Assembly (NCBI RefSeq): GCF_013393365.1
Contig: NZ_AP022321.1
Location: forward strand, 1,998,501-2,062,500
DNA: 64,000 nucleotides
Source: Veillonella nakazawae
GTDB taxonomy: Bacteria > Bacillota > Negativicutes > Veillonellales > Veillonellaceae
Reading direction: 5' to 3'
Part shown: piece after piece, positions 8,052 through 17,852 of the stretch
Layout of the letters: the number at the start of each line of letters is the position of its first letter
Numbering within the stretch: position 1 is the first letter of the stretch
Made by a program: the position numbers and the translations under genes
The notes under the pieces: generated by a model
What the model was told of the DNA's origin: nothing
Seen by the model: the letters and a program-made list of their open reading frames with translations, nothing else
Database searches by the model: none

Positions 8052-10874
8052 TTATTTTTTTGCTTTAGAGCAACGGTCTAATAGGAATGCAACGCCTACG
8101 AATGGAATGCCACCGTTTTCACCAAGGCCAATTTCACATGTGGAACTGGAGCTTACGCCTAGTGTTGCACCGTATTCAGCAATTTCACCGGCAAGGTCTT
8201 TTGTAGCAGATTTGTTAAGTTCTGGTGTGAAGAAACCTTTTTGACCAGCAAAGCCATCGCATGCGAAGGATTTGATATTGAATACATGGTCTGTGCAGAG
8301 GCGCGCCAAGTCTTCAATATATTGAGATTTGTTCAAAGATTTAATCTTACATTGTTTGTGTACGATAACGCGTTCATCACATTTTTCAATGTCGAGATGA
8401 GGTACTACGTATTTGCACAAGAATTCAGAAATATCGTTGATTTCTAAGTCCGGCATGTGTTTGAAAGCATGGTTGAAGCATGCACTATGGTCGATCACGA
8501 TTGGATATTTACCATTTTGAGATGCTTTCATCAATGCATCGTGCAAGTCTTTTACAGCACGTTCATGAACGTCATCGTAGTTTTCAAAGCTCAAGCCACA
8601 GCAGAGGTTTTCGATATGTTTTGGATAGATAATATCGATATGAGCCTTGTTGCAGAGACTTTCTACAACTTGTTGCAAGCTGCGATCATCGTCATAACCT
8701 TGGTTTGGTTTGAATGCGCGGTTTGCACATGTACTAAAGTATACAACCTTTTCAAAGTTAGTTGGTTTGATGCGGTTTTTCAATTTATAGCGATTAGCTT
8801 TAGGAGTTGTTTTAGGAACATATGGTGTAACACCTGTTACGCCATGCAAACCTTCAGTAATCTTAGAAATTGCTTTTTGAGTAATGATGGAACCTGCAAT
8901 GCCTTCAAGACTTACGCCAGCACGACACATTTGAAGTGTTGTGGAGAAGTTATCGTAGATTTTCTTAGCCAATTCTGGTGCAGGTGGATCGATGCGGCGC
9001 ATGGACAAAGCGATTTGAGCAGTATCGATGCTAAGTGGGCAAAGGCCTTTACACATGGAGCATGCAGCACAAGTATCTACGCCAAAGTATTCATAGCCTT
9101 TTCTAAGTTCAGATGCCAATGTGAAGTTGCCTTCGTTTTCAAGGCGTTTAGTTTCGCGCAACAACGCGATACGTTGACGTGGAGTCAATGTTAAATTACG
9201 GCTTGGACAATGTTTTTCACAGAAACCGCATTCCATACAGATTGTGAAAGCATCGTCGATAACGCATTGAGCTTTAAGGTTTTTCTTGTACACATCTGGA
9301 TCATCAGTGATCATAACATCTGGGTTCAAGATGCGTTCAGGGTCAAAGATCGCTTTGATGCGACGGTTGATTTCGTACGCTTTTTTGCCCCATTCCATTT
9401 CAACAAATGGTGCTACCATGCGGCCTGTACCATGTTCGGCTTTCAAAGAACCACCGAAACCAGATACGCGTTCGGACATTTCTTTTACCAAATCGCCGAA
9501 GTTCTTAGTATCTTTAGGATCGCTGAAATCAGGTGTAATGTTAAAGTGAACGTTACCAGACAAAGCATGACCGAAGATTACACCACCATCAACGAAATCG
9601 TATTTGTGGAATAATTCAGTAAGCATTTCAATGCCTTTAGTGAAGTCTTCGATTTGGAAGCAAACGTCTTCGGTAATAACAGTCGTACCTTTTCTACGTT
9701 GACCACCAACGATAGGCAAGATACCTTTACGGATTGCCCACCAGGAATCGTATTCTTTAGGATCTTGAGAGTAAAGACTTGGGATTGCTGTTGGGATATC
9801 TTTCAATTGTTCTTTAATGAAAGCTAAATTTTCATCTACAGTATCTTTGGAATAGCTTTCAGTTTGGAACAAGATAGCACTTGTACCTTCTGGTACTTCA
9901 CGAACGAAGTCAGGTACATTTTCAAGAGTTTGAACTGCTTTCAAGGATTGATAGTCCATCATTTCTGCAGCAACAACCTTTTCACGGCCCATATTAGCCA
10001 AGGCTACAACCGCAAGAGATGCATCGTTCAATGTGCTGAAGAACATGAGACCGCAACCTTTATGAGGTACGTCTTCAACAGTGTTGTACACGATTTCAGA
10101 TACGAAGCCCAATGTACCTTCAGAACCGATGAACAAGTGATTGATGATGTCGATAATATCTTCGAAATCAACAAGGGAGTTCAAGCCATAGCCTGTAGTA
10201 TTTTTGATTTTGTATTTGTGATGAATCAAATGAGTCAATTCTTCATCAGCCAAGATTTCTTTGCGCAATTGCAAGATATCTTCAACCATTTGAGGTTTTT
10301 CACGAAGGAATTGTTCAATAGATTTTTTGTCGGATGTATCAAGAACAGTACCATCTAATAATACAACGCGGATGGAACGGATTGTTTTATAGGAGTTTTG
10401 AGCCGTACCACAGCACATACCAGAGGAGTTATTGTTCAAAATACCACCTACTAATGCTGTTGCAAGTGTAGCAGGATCTGGACCGATTTTGCGATTATAT
10501 GGTTTCAATAAATCATTCGCATCGGAACCGATAACACCACATTCGCATTTTAAAGCTTTGCCATCGTCGATAACTTCCATTTTTTTGAAGCCATCATTAC
10601 ATACGATAAGCACGTCTTCACTGGAACATTGACCAGATAAAGAAGAACCAGCTGCACGGAATGTAAATGGTGTACCACATTGTTGGCACAAACGAATAAG
10701 GCGTCTTACTTCACGTTCATCCTCAGCCTTTACAACAACCTTTGGTAAATAGCTATAACAGGATGCGTCAACACCATATGCATAACGACGTAAATGATCA
10801 GTATAGACACGATCTTTGCAAATCTCTTTTGCCTCCTTGGCAAAACGTTCATAATCTTTTATAAGCGTACTCAC
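8052..10874 (-). CDS. FAD-binding and (Fe-S)-binding oxidoreductase, D-lactate/2-hydroxyacid dehydrogenase-like
   Basis: 940 aa fused flavo-iron-sulfur enzyme. Residues about 30-230 form a PCMH-type FAD domain (TFRAAGSSLSGQCSSEDVLI, ATLATALVGGILNNNSSGMC), 250-520 the FAD-oxidase C-terminal domain (FGHALSGNVHFNITPDF, EHGTGRMVAPFVE). Two 4Fe-4S motifs follow (CMECGFCEKHCP and CAACSMCKGLCP, about 550-620), and the C terminus has CCG-type heterodisulfide-reductase motifs (CCGLSFENYDD, STCEIGLGENG). This architecture is that of YdiJ/Dld-II proteins, which oxidise D-lactate or D-2-hydroxyglutarate and pass electrons on. In a lactate-fermenting Veillonella, D-lactate is an attractive substrate, but that is inference. 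Start is GTG with GGAGG 8 nt upstream. Confidence 0.9.
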   Translation of the reverse strand: MSTLIKDYERFAKEAKEICKDRVYTDHLRRYAYGVDASCYSYLPKVVVKAEDEREVRRLIRLCQQCGTPFTFRAAGSSLSGQCSSEDVLIVCNDGFKKMEVIDDGKALKCECGVIGSDANDLLKPYNRKIGPDPATLATALVGGILNNNSSGMCCGTAQNSYKTIRSIRVVLLDGTVLDTSDKKSIEQFLREKPQMVEDILQLRKEILADEELTHLIHHKYKIKNTTGYGLNSLVDFEDIIDIINHLFIGSEGTLGFVSEIVYNTVEDVPHKGCGLMFFSTLNDASLAVVALANMGREKVVAAEMMDYQSLKAVQTLENVPDFVREVPEGTSAILFQTESYSKDTVDENLAFIKEQLKDIPTAIPSLYSQDPKEYDSWWAIRKGILPIVGGQRRKGTTVITEDVCFQIEDFTKGIEMLTELFHKYDFVDGGVIFGHALSGNVHFNITPDFSDPKDTKNFGDLVKEMSERVSGFGGSLKAEHGTGRMVAPFVEMEWGKKAYEINRRIKAIFDPERILNPDVMITDDPDVYKKNLKAQCVIDDAFTICMECGFCEKHCPSRNLTLTPRQRIALLRETKRLENEGNFTLASELRKGYEYFGVDTCAACSMCKGLCPLSIDTAQIALSMRRIDPPAPELAKKIYDNFSTTLQMCRAGVSLEGIAGSIITQKAISKITEGLHGVTGVTPYVPKTTPKANRYKLKNRIKPTNFEKVVYFSTCANRAFKPNQGYDDDRSLQQVVESLCNKAHIDIIYPKHIENLCCGLSFENYDDVHERAVKDLHDALMKASQNGKYPIVIDHSACFNHAFKHMPDLEINDISEFLCKYVVPHLDIEKCDERVIVHKQCKIKSLNKSQYIEDLARLCTDHVFNIKSFACDGFAGQKGFFTPELNKSATKDLAGEIAEYGATLGVSSSSTCEIGLGENGGIPFVGVAFLLDRCSKAKK

Positions 10875-11300
10875 TTGTATATCCTCCTATCCTCTCTTAA
10901 GAAATTTGTCTTATATTTAGTATACGCCGTTCTCATTCTCACTACTATAATTATGCATAAATTATATGTCTCCTAATAATTCTCGATATGCATGGCTTTT
11001 TTATTTCTTTACTTGAAAGTGCATCTCAGTGGCATTATCATGTACTCATTTTTTCACATATTAAAATAAAACTATTTTGTTTACTTAGTAATTAAAGAAC
11101 TCTATAATAAATGAACGCCAAATTGCCCATAAAACTTGATTTATCGTGTATATAATTCTATAGGAAATAGTTTACATAAATTATACACAAAACTGTATAT
11201 TTTCATTTATTTCAATTTTATCATTCTCATTTATATTTAAGTATGACTTTTAATCATAACTTTTAGATTCCCCTACTAATAATCGTTCACTTTCACATAA
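10875..11300. other. AT-rich intergenic region, no gene seen
   Basis: About 425 bp between the oxidoreductase start and the TauE-family terminator. It should hold the oxidoreductase promoter (minus strand). I see no convincing small ORF with a ribosome site, no repeat and no structured RNA. Confidence 0.5.
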
Positions 11301-11348
11301 AAAGCCCTCTAGCGATATAACTCTTTCGAGCAATCACTAGAGGGATTA
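11301..11348. terminator. Terminator after the TauE-family gene
   Basis: CCCTCTAGCGAT and ATCACTAGAGGG pair over 12 bp (one mismatch) around a 16-nt loop, with AAAAAG on the minus-strand exit side. It is about 90 bp after the stop at 11438. Confidence 0.8.
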
Positions 11349-11437
11349 GAGTAAACATATCAAATCTATCGTCTCATACTAGCTAGAACATAAGCAGTAT
11401 AGTATTCAAATTTCTATTGATCATCAGAGAAGCCATA

Positions 11438-12232
11438 TTATCCCAAAATACCAGACTTAAGAATAAGACGTACAGCTAGTGCAAAAACTGCAACGCTCAT
11501 AAGGGCAAGGATAGATTTTGCTTTCAACCGTTTAGCAATTCGCGCCCCTACTTGGGCCCCAAAGATAGCGCCAATACTAGTAGGAATAGCAATACTAAAT
11601 ACGATATGATTTTCCAATAAATGGGTTATAACGCCTATCATTGTAGATACAGCAAGAATGGATTGGCTTGTAGCTGTAGCCATATGGGTAGGAAATCCCA
11701 TGAGATAAATTAAGGCCGGCACATGAATAAGACCACCACCAATACCAAAGATACTGGAGATAAAACCTACAAAAAAGCTAATGCTAATACCGATAGGCTT
11801 GCTATACGTTAGTTGATCAAGAGTAAGGCTTTCTTCCTTCCGCTCCCCTTTTTTGAAGTTCTTAAATCCAATCAAACCAGAAGCGCATAGCATAAAGCAC
11901 CCAAAGGCAAACATAAAGCCTTGTCCAGAAAACCAACCAGACATTTGGGCCCCTAAAATAGCACCTGGTAAGGTAGATAAACTAAAGACTATGGCCGCAC
12001 TGATATGTACCTTCTTCTGCTTAATATACGCAATAGAACCAGAAACGGCGTTACACATAACGGAAAAGAGTGATGTCCCTACAATCATAGATGGGGACCA
12101 CTCCGGGAACCAATACATGAAGAGAGGAACGAACACAAGGCCCCCTCCGGCACCGATGATGGTGCCTAGCATAGCCGCTAAAAAGCCGACTATGGTAAAG
12201 AATATATAAAATACTATAATGTTATCCAGCAT
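11438..12232 (-). CDS. TauE/SafE family membrane permease
   Basis: 264 aa with about eight helices in two repeats, each opened by a glycine-rich signature: GTIIGAGGGLVFVPL near residue 25 and SSIFGIGGGLIHVPALIYLMGFP near residue 160, the hallmark of the TauE/SafE (DUF81) family of sulfite, sulfonate or other organic-anion exporters. Substrate unknown. RBS GGGAG. It lies 47 bp downstream of the ClC gene on the same strand with no terminator seen between them, so the two may be co-transcribed. Confidence 0.9.
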   Translation of the reverse strand: MLDNIIVFYIFFTIVGFLAAMLGTIIGAGGGLVFVPLFMYWFPEWSPSMIVGTSLFSVMCNAVSGSIAYIKQKKVHISAAIVFSLSTLPGAILGAQMSGWFSGQGFMFAFGCFMLCASGLIGFKNFKKGERKEESLTLDQLTYSKPIGISISFFVGFISSIFGIGGGLIHVPALIYLMGFPTHMATATSQSILAVSTMIGVITHLLENHIVFSIAIPTSIGAIFGAQVGARIAKRLKAKSILALMSVAVFALAVRLILKSGILG

Positions 12233-12278
12233 AATAAGGTCTCCCTTTACTTAGATTGGAAATATCTCTTTGCTATAA

Positions 12279-13823
12279 CTAATTCGATTGGAAAAAGTCT
12301 TTCGCGGCTTTTAATCGTCCTCGTTCACAAGAGACTTGTAGCTCGTCACCTGGTTCGAGTTTCACATCCCCAAGAGGTACAATGTAGGTACCATTTCGGC
12401 GAATACTTACGATTAATGTGCCATCTGGCAATGCCAAGTCTTGTAACTGCACCTCTGTATAGTTTGCCACTACAGGCACCTTCGTTTGGAAGAAGGTTTG
12501 CACTGCTTCTAAATGGCTTTGACCGGTCATGGCTTGCAATAAGGAATCGTAAATCGGTGGTTCTTTTAAAAGCTCTGCTACAAGGTATGCCACAAGTGTA
12601 ACAATACCGATGGCGTAAATATTAGAGAAGCTATTCGTCATTTCAAGGACGAGTAAAATCGCCAAAATCGGAGTTCTCATCGCAGCTGCTAACATACCAC
12701 CCATGGCACAGATGACGAATTGAGGTACAAAATCAGGTGAGATAATACCGATTGATGAAAGCACGCTTTCACAAAAAGCACCTGCAGAGGCACCTATGAC
12801 GAGCATGGGCAAGAATATGCCGCCTTGCGCACCACTGCCATAGCAGAAGGTGGTAAGTAAAATCTTACCTAGTACGATACCACCCAAGAGCAATACGCCA
12901 TGCGACTGAAAGGCTAGCTGTCCTACCAGATCATTGCCACCGCCTAAAAGAAGTTGCGAGTCATAGCCGATGACGGCCACAGTCACAAAAGTAAGGGCTA
13001 ATTTCAAGAACCGAGAGCATTTAAGCCACTCAAAGAATTTCTTGAACGCAAAGATCATGCGGCAGAAGAGCACCCCACAGAGCCCCATGATAACGCCCAC
13101 CATAAGCAGTACAGGGAAGTACGCAAGAGGAACCCCTGAGGTGACCGAAAATCCAAGAGCTGGGTCGAGGCCAAAGATACTAACTGTAATATAGTTAGAA
13201 ATCAATGTGGCCACAAAGGTGGGCACAACGAGGTAGGGATAAAAGCTTTTATGGACCTCTTCAAAGACGAACATAGCCCCCGATACGGGTGCACTAAAGG
13301 CAGCCGTTAAGCCCGCCCCTGCGCCAGCAGAAGTCAAGATGCGCTGCTCACGCAGCCCTGAATTCATCCAATAGGATACAATTTTACCAGCAGAGCCACC
13401 AATTTGTACGGCTGGCCCTTCACGGCCTACTGAAAAGCCTGCAAACCCAGTCAATACACCACCAATCATCTTAGAAGCCAACGTCCGATACGGTTTCATA
13501 TCAAAGAGGCCCAGCATTTCCCCTTCGATTTGAGGAATACCAGAGCCCCCCGATAATGGGGCCCATGCAAGCAATCTGTCGACAATAAAGGCAAAAATAA
13601 CCATCACTATAAGCCAGCCTATGGCCCCTTCCATGGTAATGTCGTCCATCAAATGCCAACGAATATGCTCTGACTCAAGGATTAAATAACGGTACGTAGC
13701 ACCACAAAAACCTGCAATCACGCCCACAAGAGCGCCCTTTGCAATGAGCTCCGTTAACAATATACGATTCATGGACATATCTGCTAAGGTAGAACTGCGC
13801 TTATTAAATTTCCATAGCCTCAT
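12279..13823 (-). CDS. ClC-family chloride channel/antiporter with C-terminal TrkA-C domain
   Basis: 514 aa from MRLWKFNKRSS, whose ATG has AAGGAGGA 5 nt upstream; a longer frame lacks this. The three ClC signatures are present: GSGIPQIEGE (about 110), GREGPAVQIGG (about 145, including the gating glutamate) and GGIFLPMLVIG (about 345). Twelve or more membrane helices are followed by an RCK/TrkA-C-like tail (about 455-514: LALPDGTLIVSIRRNGTYIVP) that probably senses a ligand. Function: Cl-/H+ exchange or other anion movement across the inner membrane. Confidence 0.93.
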   Translation of the reverse strand: MRLWKFNKRSSTLADMSMNRILLTELIAKGALVGVIAGFCGATYRYLILESEHIRWHLMDDITMEGAIGWLIVMVIFAFIVDRLLAWAPLSGGSGIPQIEGEMLGLFDMKPYRTLASKMIGGVLTGFAGFSVGREGPAVQIGGSAGKIVSYWMNSGLREQRILTSAGAGAGLTAAFSAPVSGAMFVFEEVHKSFYPYLVVPTFVATLISNYITVSIFGLDPALGFSVTSGVPLAYFPVLLMVGVIMGLCGVLFCRMIFAFKKFFEWLKCSRFLKLALTFVTVAVIGYDSQLLLGGGNDLVGQLAFQSHGVLLLGGIVLGKILLTTFCYGSGAQGGIFLPMLVIGASAGAFCESVLSSIGIISPDFVPQFVICAMGGMLAAAMRTPILAILLVLEMTNSFSNIYAIGIVTLVAYLVAELLKEPPIYDSLLQAMTGQSHLEAVQTFFQTKVPVVANYTEVQLQDLALPDGTLIVSIRRNGTYIVPLGDVKLEPGDELQVSCERGRLKAAKDFFQSN

Positions 13824-13970
13824 ACCATTCCTCCTTAGCATTAGCCAAAATTTAAACACTCGTGCATAAACTATGTATTCATATCCTTAGTATACTTATG
13901 TAAACCATCATTTTCAAGAAATGATTACATACAACGTCAATTATCTAATTAGAAGACAACGCTACAAACG

Positions 13971-14008
13971 CAAAGCTAGCCACCTCTACAATGAGATGGC
14001 TAGCTTTG
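13971..14008. terminator. Inverted repeat, probable terminator
   Basis: CAAAGCTAGCCA and TGGCTAGCTTTG pair over 12 bp, extended by CTC/GAG. It lies between the alcohol dehydrogenase stop (14150) and the ClC start (13823), both minus-strand. The T-run is weak (TTTGCGTTTG), so termination is inferred. Confidence 0.55.
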
Positions 14009-14149
14009 TTAAGCAAGTGTATAAATGTATTTTCTTTACATATTCGGAGGCATCTGAAATATGTAAAGACACTAAAGATGTAAAGTTCTTAGGGCCAGAG
14101 CTCAGCATCATTTAGGCTATTAGATTATTTAGACAAGTCCTAAAATTCC

Positions 14150-15301
14150 TTAGAATATGGATTCATAGATACCAATAATTTCTTCCAAAGACACATCTCG
14201 TGGATTACCAGGTGTACATGCATCGTTGAAAGCAGATTCAGCGAGGAATGGAATGTCTTCTCGTTTTACGCCTGCTTCGCTAAGGGATTTAGGAATGCCT
14301 ACATCGTCAGCTAATTTTTGGATTACATCAATAGCTGCTTGACGATATGTTTCTTGATCCATTTCGTCTACATCAGAAACGCCCATAACGCGAGCGATTT
14401 CACGATATTTTTCGCCTGTTGCAGGAGCATTGAATTTCAATACTGCTGTTAAAAGCATTGCACACGCCTTGCCATGAGGGATGTCGTACACAGCACTCAA
14501 TGGATGCGCCATGGAGTGAACGATGCCAAGACCTACGTTGGAGAAGCCCATACCTGCAATATATTGACCAAGGGACATAGCTTCACGACCTGCGAAGTCA
14601 CCAGCTACGGCGCTACGCAAGGAACGACCGATGATTTCGATAGCTTTCAAATGAAGCATATCAGTAAGTTCCCACGCACCTTTTGTAATGTAACCTTCTA
14701 CGGCATGCACGAGGGCATCCATACCGGTAGACGCACAAAGGCCAGTTGGCATCGATGCGGACATATCAGGGTCCACGATGGCTACGATTGGTATGTCATG
14801 AGGGTCAACACAAACGAATTTACGGTTCTTTTCAACATCTGTAATAACGTAGTTAATAGTAACCTCTGCCGCCGTACCAGATGTGGTAGATACAGCAATA
14901 ATCGGCAAGCATGGATGTTTCGTAGGTGCCACCCCTTCAAGGCTACGCACATCGCTGAACTCAGGGTTCGTCACAATCGTAGCAATAGCCTTACTTGTAT
15001 CGATAGCACTGCCACCGCCTACAGCAACAATAGCTTCAGCACCTGCGGCTTTACAAGCAGCCACACCAGATGTTACGTTTTCAATCGTTGGATTCGGCTT
15101 AATATTGTCATATACATCGTAAGCAATACCTGCCGCATCAAGTAAGTCTGTTACCTTTGTAGCTACCTTAAACTCAAATAAATCAGGTGTAGACGTAACA
15201 AGAACCTTTTTAAAATGGCGATTCTTAATTTCGTTCACAATCTCCTGAATCGCCCCTTGTCCAAAATAGGACGTGCCGTTCAACATAATTCTCCAAGCCA
15301 T
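14150..15301 (-). CDS. Iron-containing alcohol dehydrogenase
   Basis: 383 aa, cytoplasmic, group III metal-dependent ADH. NAD-binding GGGSAIDTSKA lies near residue 97; iron-ligand motifs are MDALVHAVEGY and HSMAHPLSAVYDIPHGKACA (about 190-275). Probably interconverts short-chain alcohols and aldehydes or butanol-type substrates; the exact substrate cannot be told. The ATG at 15301 (MAWRIMLNG) is 9 nt from AGGAG and preferred to an upstream in-frame ATG only 3 nt from it. Isolated gene between terminators. Confidence 0.93.
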   Translation of the reverse strand: MAWRIMLNGTSYFGQGAIQEIVNEIKNRHFKKVLVTSTPDLFEFKVATKVTDLLDAAGIAYDVYDNIKPNPTIENVTSGVAACKAAGAEAIVAVGGGSAIDTSKAIATIVTNPEFSDVRSLEGVAPTKHPCLPIIAVSTTSGTAAEVTINYVITDVEKNRKFVCVDPHDIPIVAIVDPDMSASMPTGLCASTGMDALVHAVEGYITKGAWELTDMLHLKAIEIIGRSLRSAVAGDFAGREAMSLGQYIAGMGFSNVGLGIVHSMAHPLSAVYDIPHGKACAMLLTAVLKFNAPATGEKYREIARVMGVSDVDEMDQETYRQAAIDVIQKLADDVGIPKSLSEAGVKREDIPFLAESAFNDACTPGNPRDVSLEEIIGIYESIF

Positions 15302-15326
15302 ATACATTCACTCCTAACGAATAAAA

Positions 15327-15376
15327 AATAAACCGATAGAGAATAACTATACTAAGTAATTCTCTATCGGTTTATT
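15327..15376. terminator. Terminator of the abi gene
   Basis: AATAAACCGATAGAGAAT and its exact complement form an 18-bp stem with a 14-nt loop, 40 bp past the Abi_2 stop. A-rich sequence on the exit side gives the T-run for the minus strand. Confidence 0.85.
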
Positions 15377-15417
15377 AAAATCCTTGAAGCTGTGTTATGT
15401 ATACACTATATATTTTA

Positions 15418-16401
15418 TTATTTTAGTGTTTCTAAGGTTTGTTTCCACTGAAGCGTTAGCTCCATTTTAGCAAGAACTTGATTAAACTGTATAATTGGTA
15501 ACTGTTCTTTTAAAAGTAATAACTCACTTATAATCTCATCAATAATGCTTTTATATGCCACTCGTGGCAATAATAATCTCAAAGAAATCAATAATCCATA
15601 TACAGAAGATTCACTCCCCTTTGGATTAGACACAAAATAGTATGTTAGTTTTTTTATCGTCCTTTTTGAACCTGTAATCCTATGATTATAAAGTCGATCT
15701 CCATGTGCACATACATTTCTATACCCTACCAAAACATCTAATATTTCGCTAAAAATAGGTATTAAGGTTGAAGTGGGATTCGTTATAGAAATCCGGTACT
15801 CAGTCGTATATTCCTTATGTATATCTTCCAAGATTTTCTCCTGTATGTTAGGAGTAATTAATTTATAAAAATTCGTAATCTCACCAAATGTAAGCTTTGT
15901 TACTAAAACCCATAAAGGTAAATCTTGATGTGTCGTTAAATAATGGGAAAACATAGTATGTCTTGCATTACGTTGTGTAGCATTTGATAATTTTGATACC
16001 AACTCTGTAGCTTTAGGTAAATTAGTCTTAGAAAAATTATTTACATTTAAATGGCTGAATTCAGATGTATGTACTTCAGAAAAACGATAAGATACTTTCG
16101 TACAAATATTTTGCTCTGCTTGTAAAAGAGCCTTCAATAGAATAATTCGAAGGTTACGGTCAAAACAATATAGTCCATAAATCTGAAAAAATGTTGTTCC
16201 CGTTATATAATAATCATCTCCACTATTAACTGTAGCGTTAATATCCAAAAAAATATCTTTGTAACCATTAATTATTGAGTAATAATTATCTCTAGCTAAA
16301 ATTCTCTTTACTCGACTGCCCTCAGTTCCCTTTTCAATCGTAATATTCCGTTTTCTCATCAATCGTAATAGGGAATCTAAAGACTTAAAAGGCTTAGACA
16401 T
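15418..16401 (-). CDS. Abi_2 (AbiD/AbiF) family HEPN protein, abortive-infection type
   Basis: 327 aa. N-terminal helical part has the Abi_2 pattern (RILARDNYYSIINGYKDIF, then IYGLYCFDRNLRIILLKALLQAEQNI). Near residues 228-233 is RNVCAH, a match to the R-x4-H active-site motif of HEPN ribonucleases. Members give phage-triggered growth arrest. RBS AGGAGGGA, 6 nt before ATG. The gene directly follows a short structured RNA with its own promoter and terminator, an arrangement known for AbiF-associated RNAs; the ncRNA may act as antitoxin and read-through of its terminator would supply the abi mRNA. Base composition is lower in GC than the neighbours, consistent with transfer. Confidence 0.85.
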   Translation of the reverse strand: MSKPFKSLDSLLRLMRKRNITIEKGTEGSRVKRILARDNYYSIINGYKDIFLDINATVNSGDDYYITGTTFFQIYGLYCFDRNLRIILLKALLQAEQNICTKVSYRFSEVHTSEFSHLNVNNFSKTNLPKATELVSKLSNATQRNARHTMFSHYLTTHQDLPLWVLVTKLTFGEITNFYKLITPNIQEKILEDIHKEYTTEYRISITNPTSTLIPIFSEILDVLVGYRNVCAHGDRLYNHRITGSKRTIKKLTYYFVSNPKGSESSVYGLLISLRLLLPRVAYKSIIDEIISELLLLKEQLPIIQFNQVLAKMELTLQWKQTLETLK

Positions 16402-16418
16402 AACTCCCTCCTACAAAC

Positions 16419-16489
16419 AAAAAAACTCGCCGACCCTTGAGTCGACGAGTGTTGCGCGTTACCCGTAAGTTTCGCACAGTTTCTCTGTG
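16419..16489 (-). ncRNA. Small structured RNA upstream of abi (AbiF-RNA-like)
   Basis: About 70 nt from the predicted start near 16489. It contains the hairpin CACAG-AGAAA-CTGTG, then GCG...CGC around TTACGGGTAA (a possible pseudoknot or second hairpin), and ends in a strong terminator hairpin ACTCGTCGAC/GTCGGCGAGT followed by seven T (16419-16450). The abi ribosome site begins about 8 nt after the T-run. A conserved RNA next to abiF-type genes has been reported from comparative genomics; I match it by position and size, not by an alignment. Confidence 0.65.
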
Positions 16490-16494
16490 TATTA

Positions 16495-16524
16495 ACTATA
16501 ACAAAGTTCTCCCTTGGGTGTCAA
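16495..16524 (-). promoter_or_regulatory. Promoter of the abi-associated RNA
   Basis: On the minus strand TTGACA (16519-16524), an 18-nt spacer and TATAGT (16495-16500): a near-consensus vegetative promoter pointing into the small RNA and abi. Confidence 0.75.
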
Positions 16525-16608
16525 CTCAGATTCGCCTTCCATGAATAGTATTTCCACTGTCTATATTCGTGATATACTCTTAAAATTCCTTCCTTAAAAT
16601 AAGACATT

Positions 16609-17757
16609 CTAAGAAATTTTACTCATCTTCATAAGCAAGATTCGTTTCACAGATTCATCGAGTCGTTCTTTAGAGATGCGACCATCTTTTACAGCTTTCA
16701 TAAGGCCATTATACGCCTCTTGCATGTGTTCGTACTCATGGCACACGAGCAAGATATCACTGCCAGCCAAGATAGATTGAACGGCCATATCGCCGAAGGT
16801 GTAGTGTTTTGCAAGAGCGCCCATGTCCATATCGTCTGTTACGACAACGCCGTTATAGCCCATATCTTTGCGCAACCAGTCAGTAATAATCGCTTTAGAA
16901 AGACTAGATGGATGATCTGCATCGATTTGAGGATACATCGCGTGGGACACCATAATTGCATATGTATTCGGTTTAGACTGCTTAATGAGATCTACAAATA
17001 CCTTCGTATCTTCATTCAACAAAGTCTCTTTAGACACTGGCACAACACTGGTATCCGCATGTAAGTCTACATCTGTTTTACCAATGCCTGGGAAGTGTTT
17101 GTAAGAGTACCACAAGCCCGCTTCATCATAGGCCTTGCCTACTGCACTGGCATAGCGTACGGCCTCATCAGGGTTCGTACTAAAGGAACGGCCATAGGTC
17201 AAGCCCAAGTCCGCTACAGGAGCAAAGTTAATGTTGAATCCCAAGTCCTTTAGTTCTGTACCAGACTGTTTTGCCAAGGATACCGCTTGTTCAATAGGTT
17301 CCTTGCCTAACGCCTCTGCAGGAGGAACCTTGATGAGCTGATTCTCCATGCGCGCCACAGCACCACCCTCTTGGTCGATACCGATGAACAATGGCGTTAA
17401 ACCGGCGCTTTTACCAGTTTTATTAATATCTGTAATCAGCGATTTCACTTGATCCTTGGACTCCATATTGCGGTCAAACAAGATGATACCGCCCACGCGA
17501 TACTCATTGAGCATGAATTTAGCATCATCGTTCAAGGTCTTGCCATGGATGCCAATCATCAACAATTGGCCTACCTTGTCCGCGTCAGACATATTAGCTA
17601 CTAATTTGTCCACCTTTTCCTCTGGTGAAAGCTCGCTCTGTGCCACGGATTCATAGGTTACAGGCTCCGCTTTAGAAGTAAATGGGTTATGTAAACCGCA
17701 GCCCGTTGTAAGCGCCAATGCGCCAATCATCGTAGCCGCTACGATACGTCGAAACAT
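16609..17757 (-). CDS. Glycoside hydrolase family 3 lipoprotein (beta-N-acetylhexosaminidase-like)
   Basis: 382 aa from MFRRIVAATM (GGAGG 5 nt upstream). Signal peptide ends in LTTGCG, so it is a lipoprotein. GH3 N-terminal barrel with KHFPGIGKTDVDLHAD (about 225-240; the His-Asp acid/base dyad of the NagZ type is present) and VVTDDMDMGAL (nucleophile Asp). Likely removes terminal N-acetylglucosamine from peptidoglycan fragments or other glycans at the envelope. A second GH3 lipoprotein at 56332-57480 is a clear paralogue that has lost these residues. Confidence 0.9.
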   Translation of the reverse strand: MFRRIVAATMIGALALTTGCGLHNPFTSKAEPVTYESVAQSELSPEEKVDKLVANMSDADKVGQLLMIGIHGKTLNDDAKFMLNEYRVGGIILFDRNMESKDQVKSLITDINKTGKSAGLTPLFIGIDQEGGAVARMENQLIKVPPAEALGKEPIEQAVSLAKQSGTELKDLGFNINFAPVADLGLTYGRSFSTNPDEAVRYASAVGKAYDEAGLWYSYKHFPGIGKTDVDLHADTSVVPVSKETLLNEDTKVFVDLIKQSKPNTYAIMVSHAMYPQIDADHPSSLSKAIITDWLRKDMGYNGVVVTDDMDMGALAKHYTFGDMAVQSILAGSDILLVCHEYEHMQEAYNGLMKAVKDGRISKERLDESVKRILLMKMSKIS

Positions 17758-17852
17758 ATATACCTCCAAAATCTCTAAAAAGTATTATGTATAGTATATC
17801 AAATAATAAAGACAACCCCAACAACGCCAATACATGTAGTGCATCGTGAGCG

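Noticed and set aside
8457..9194. 245-codon open frame on the plus strand
   Set aside because: Lies wholly inside the oxidoreductase gene on the other strand, has no ribosome site and no family likeness; a shadow of its codon use.
14474..15145. 223-codon plus-strand frame
   Set aside because: Antisense shadow of the alcohol dehydrogenase.
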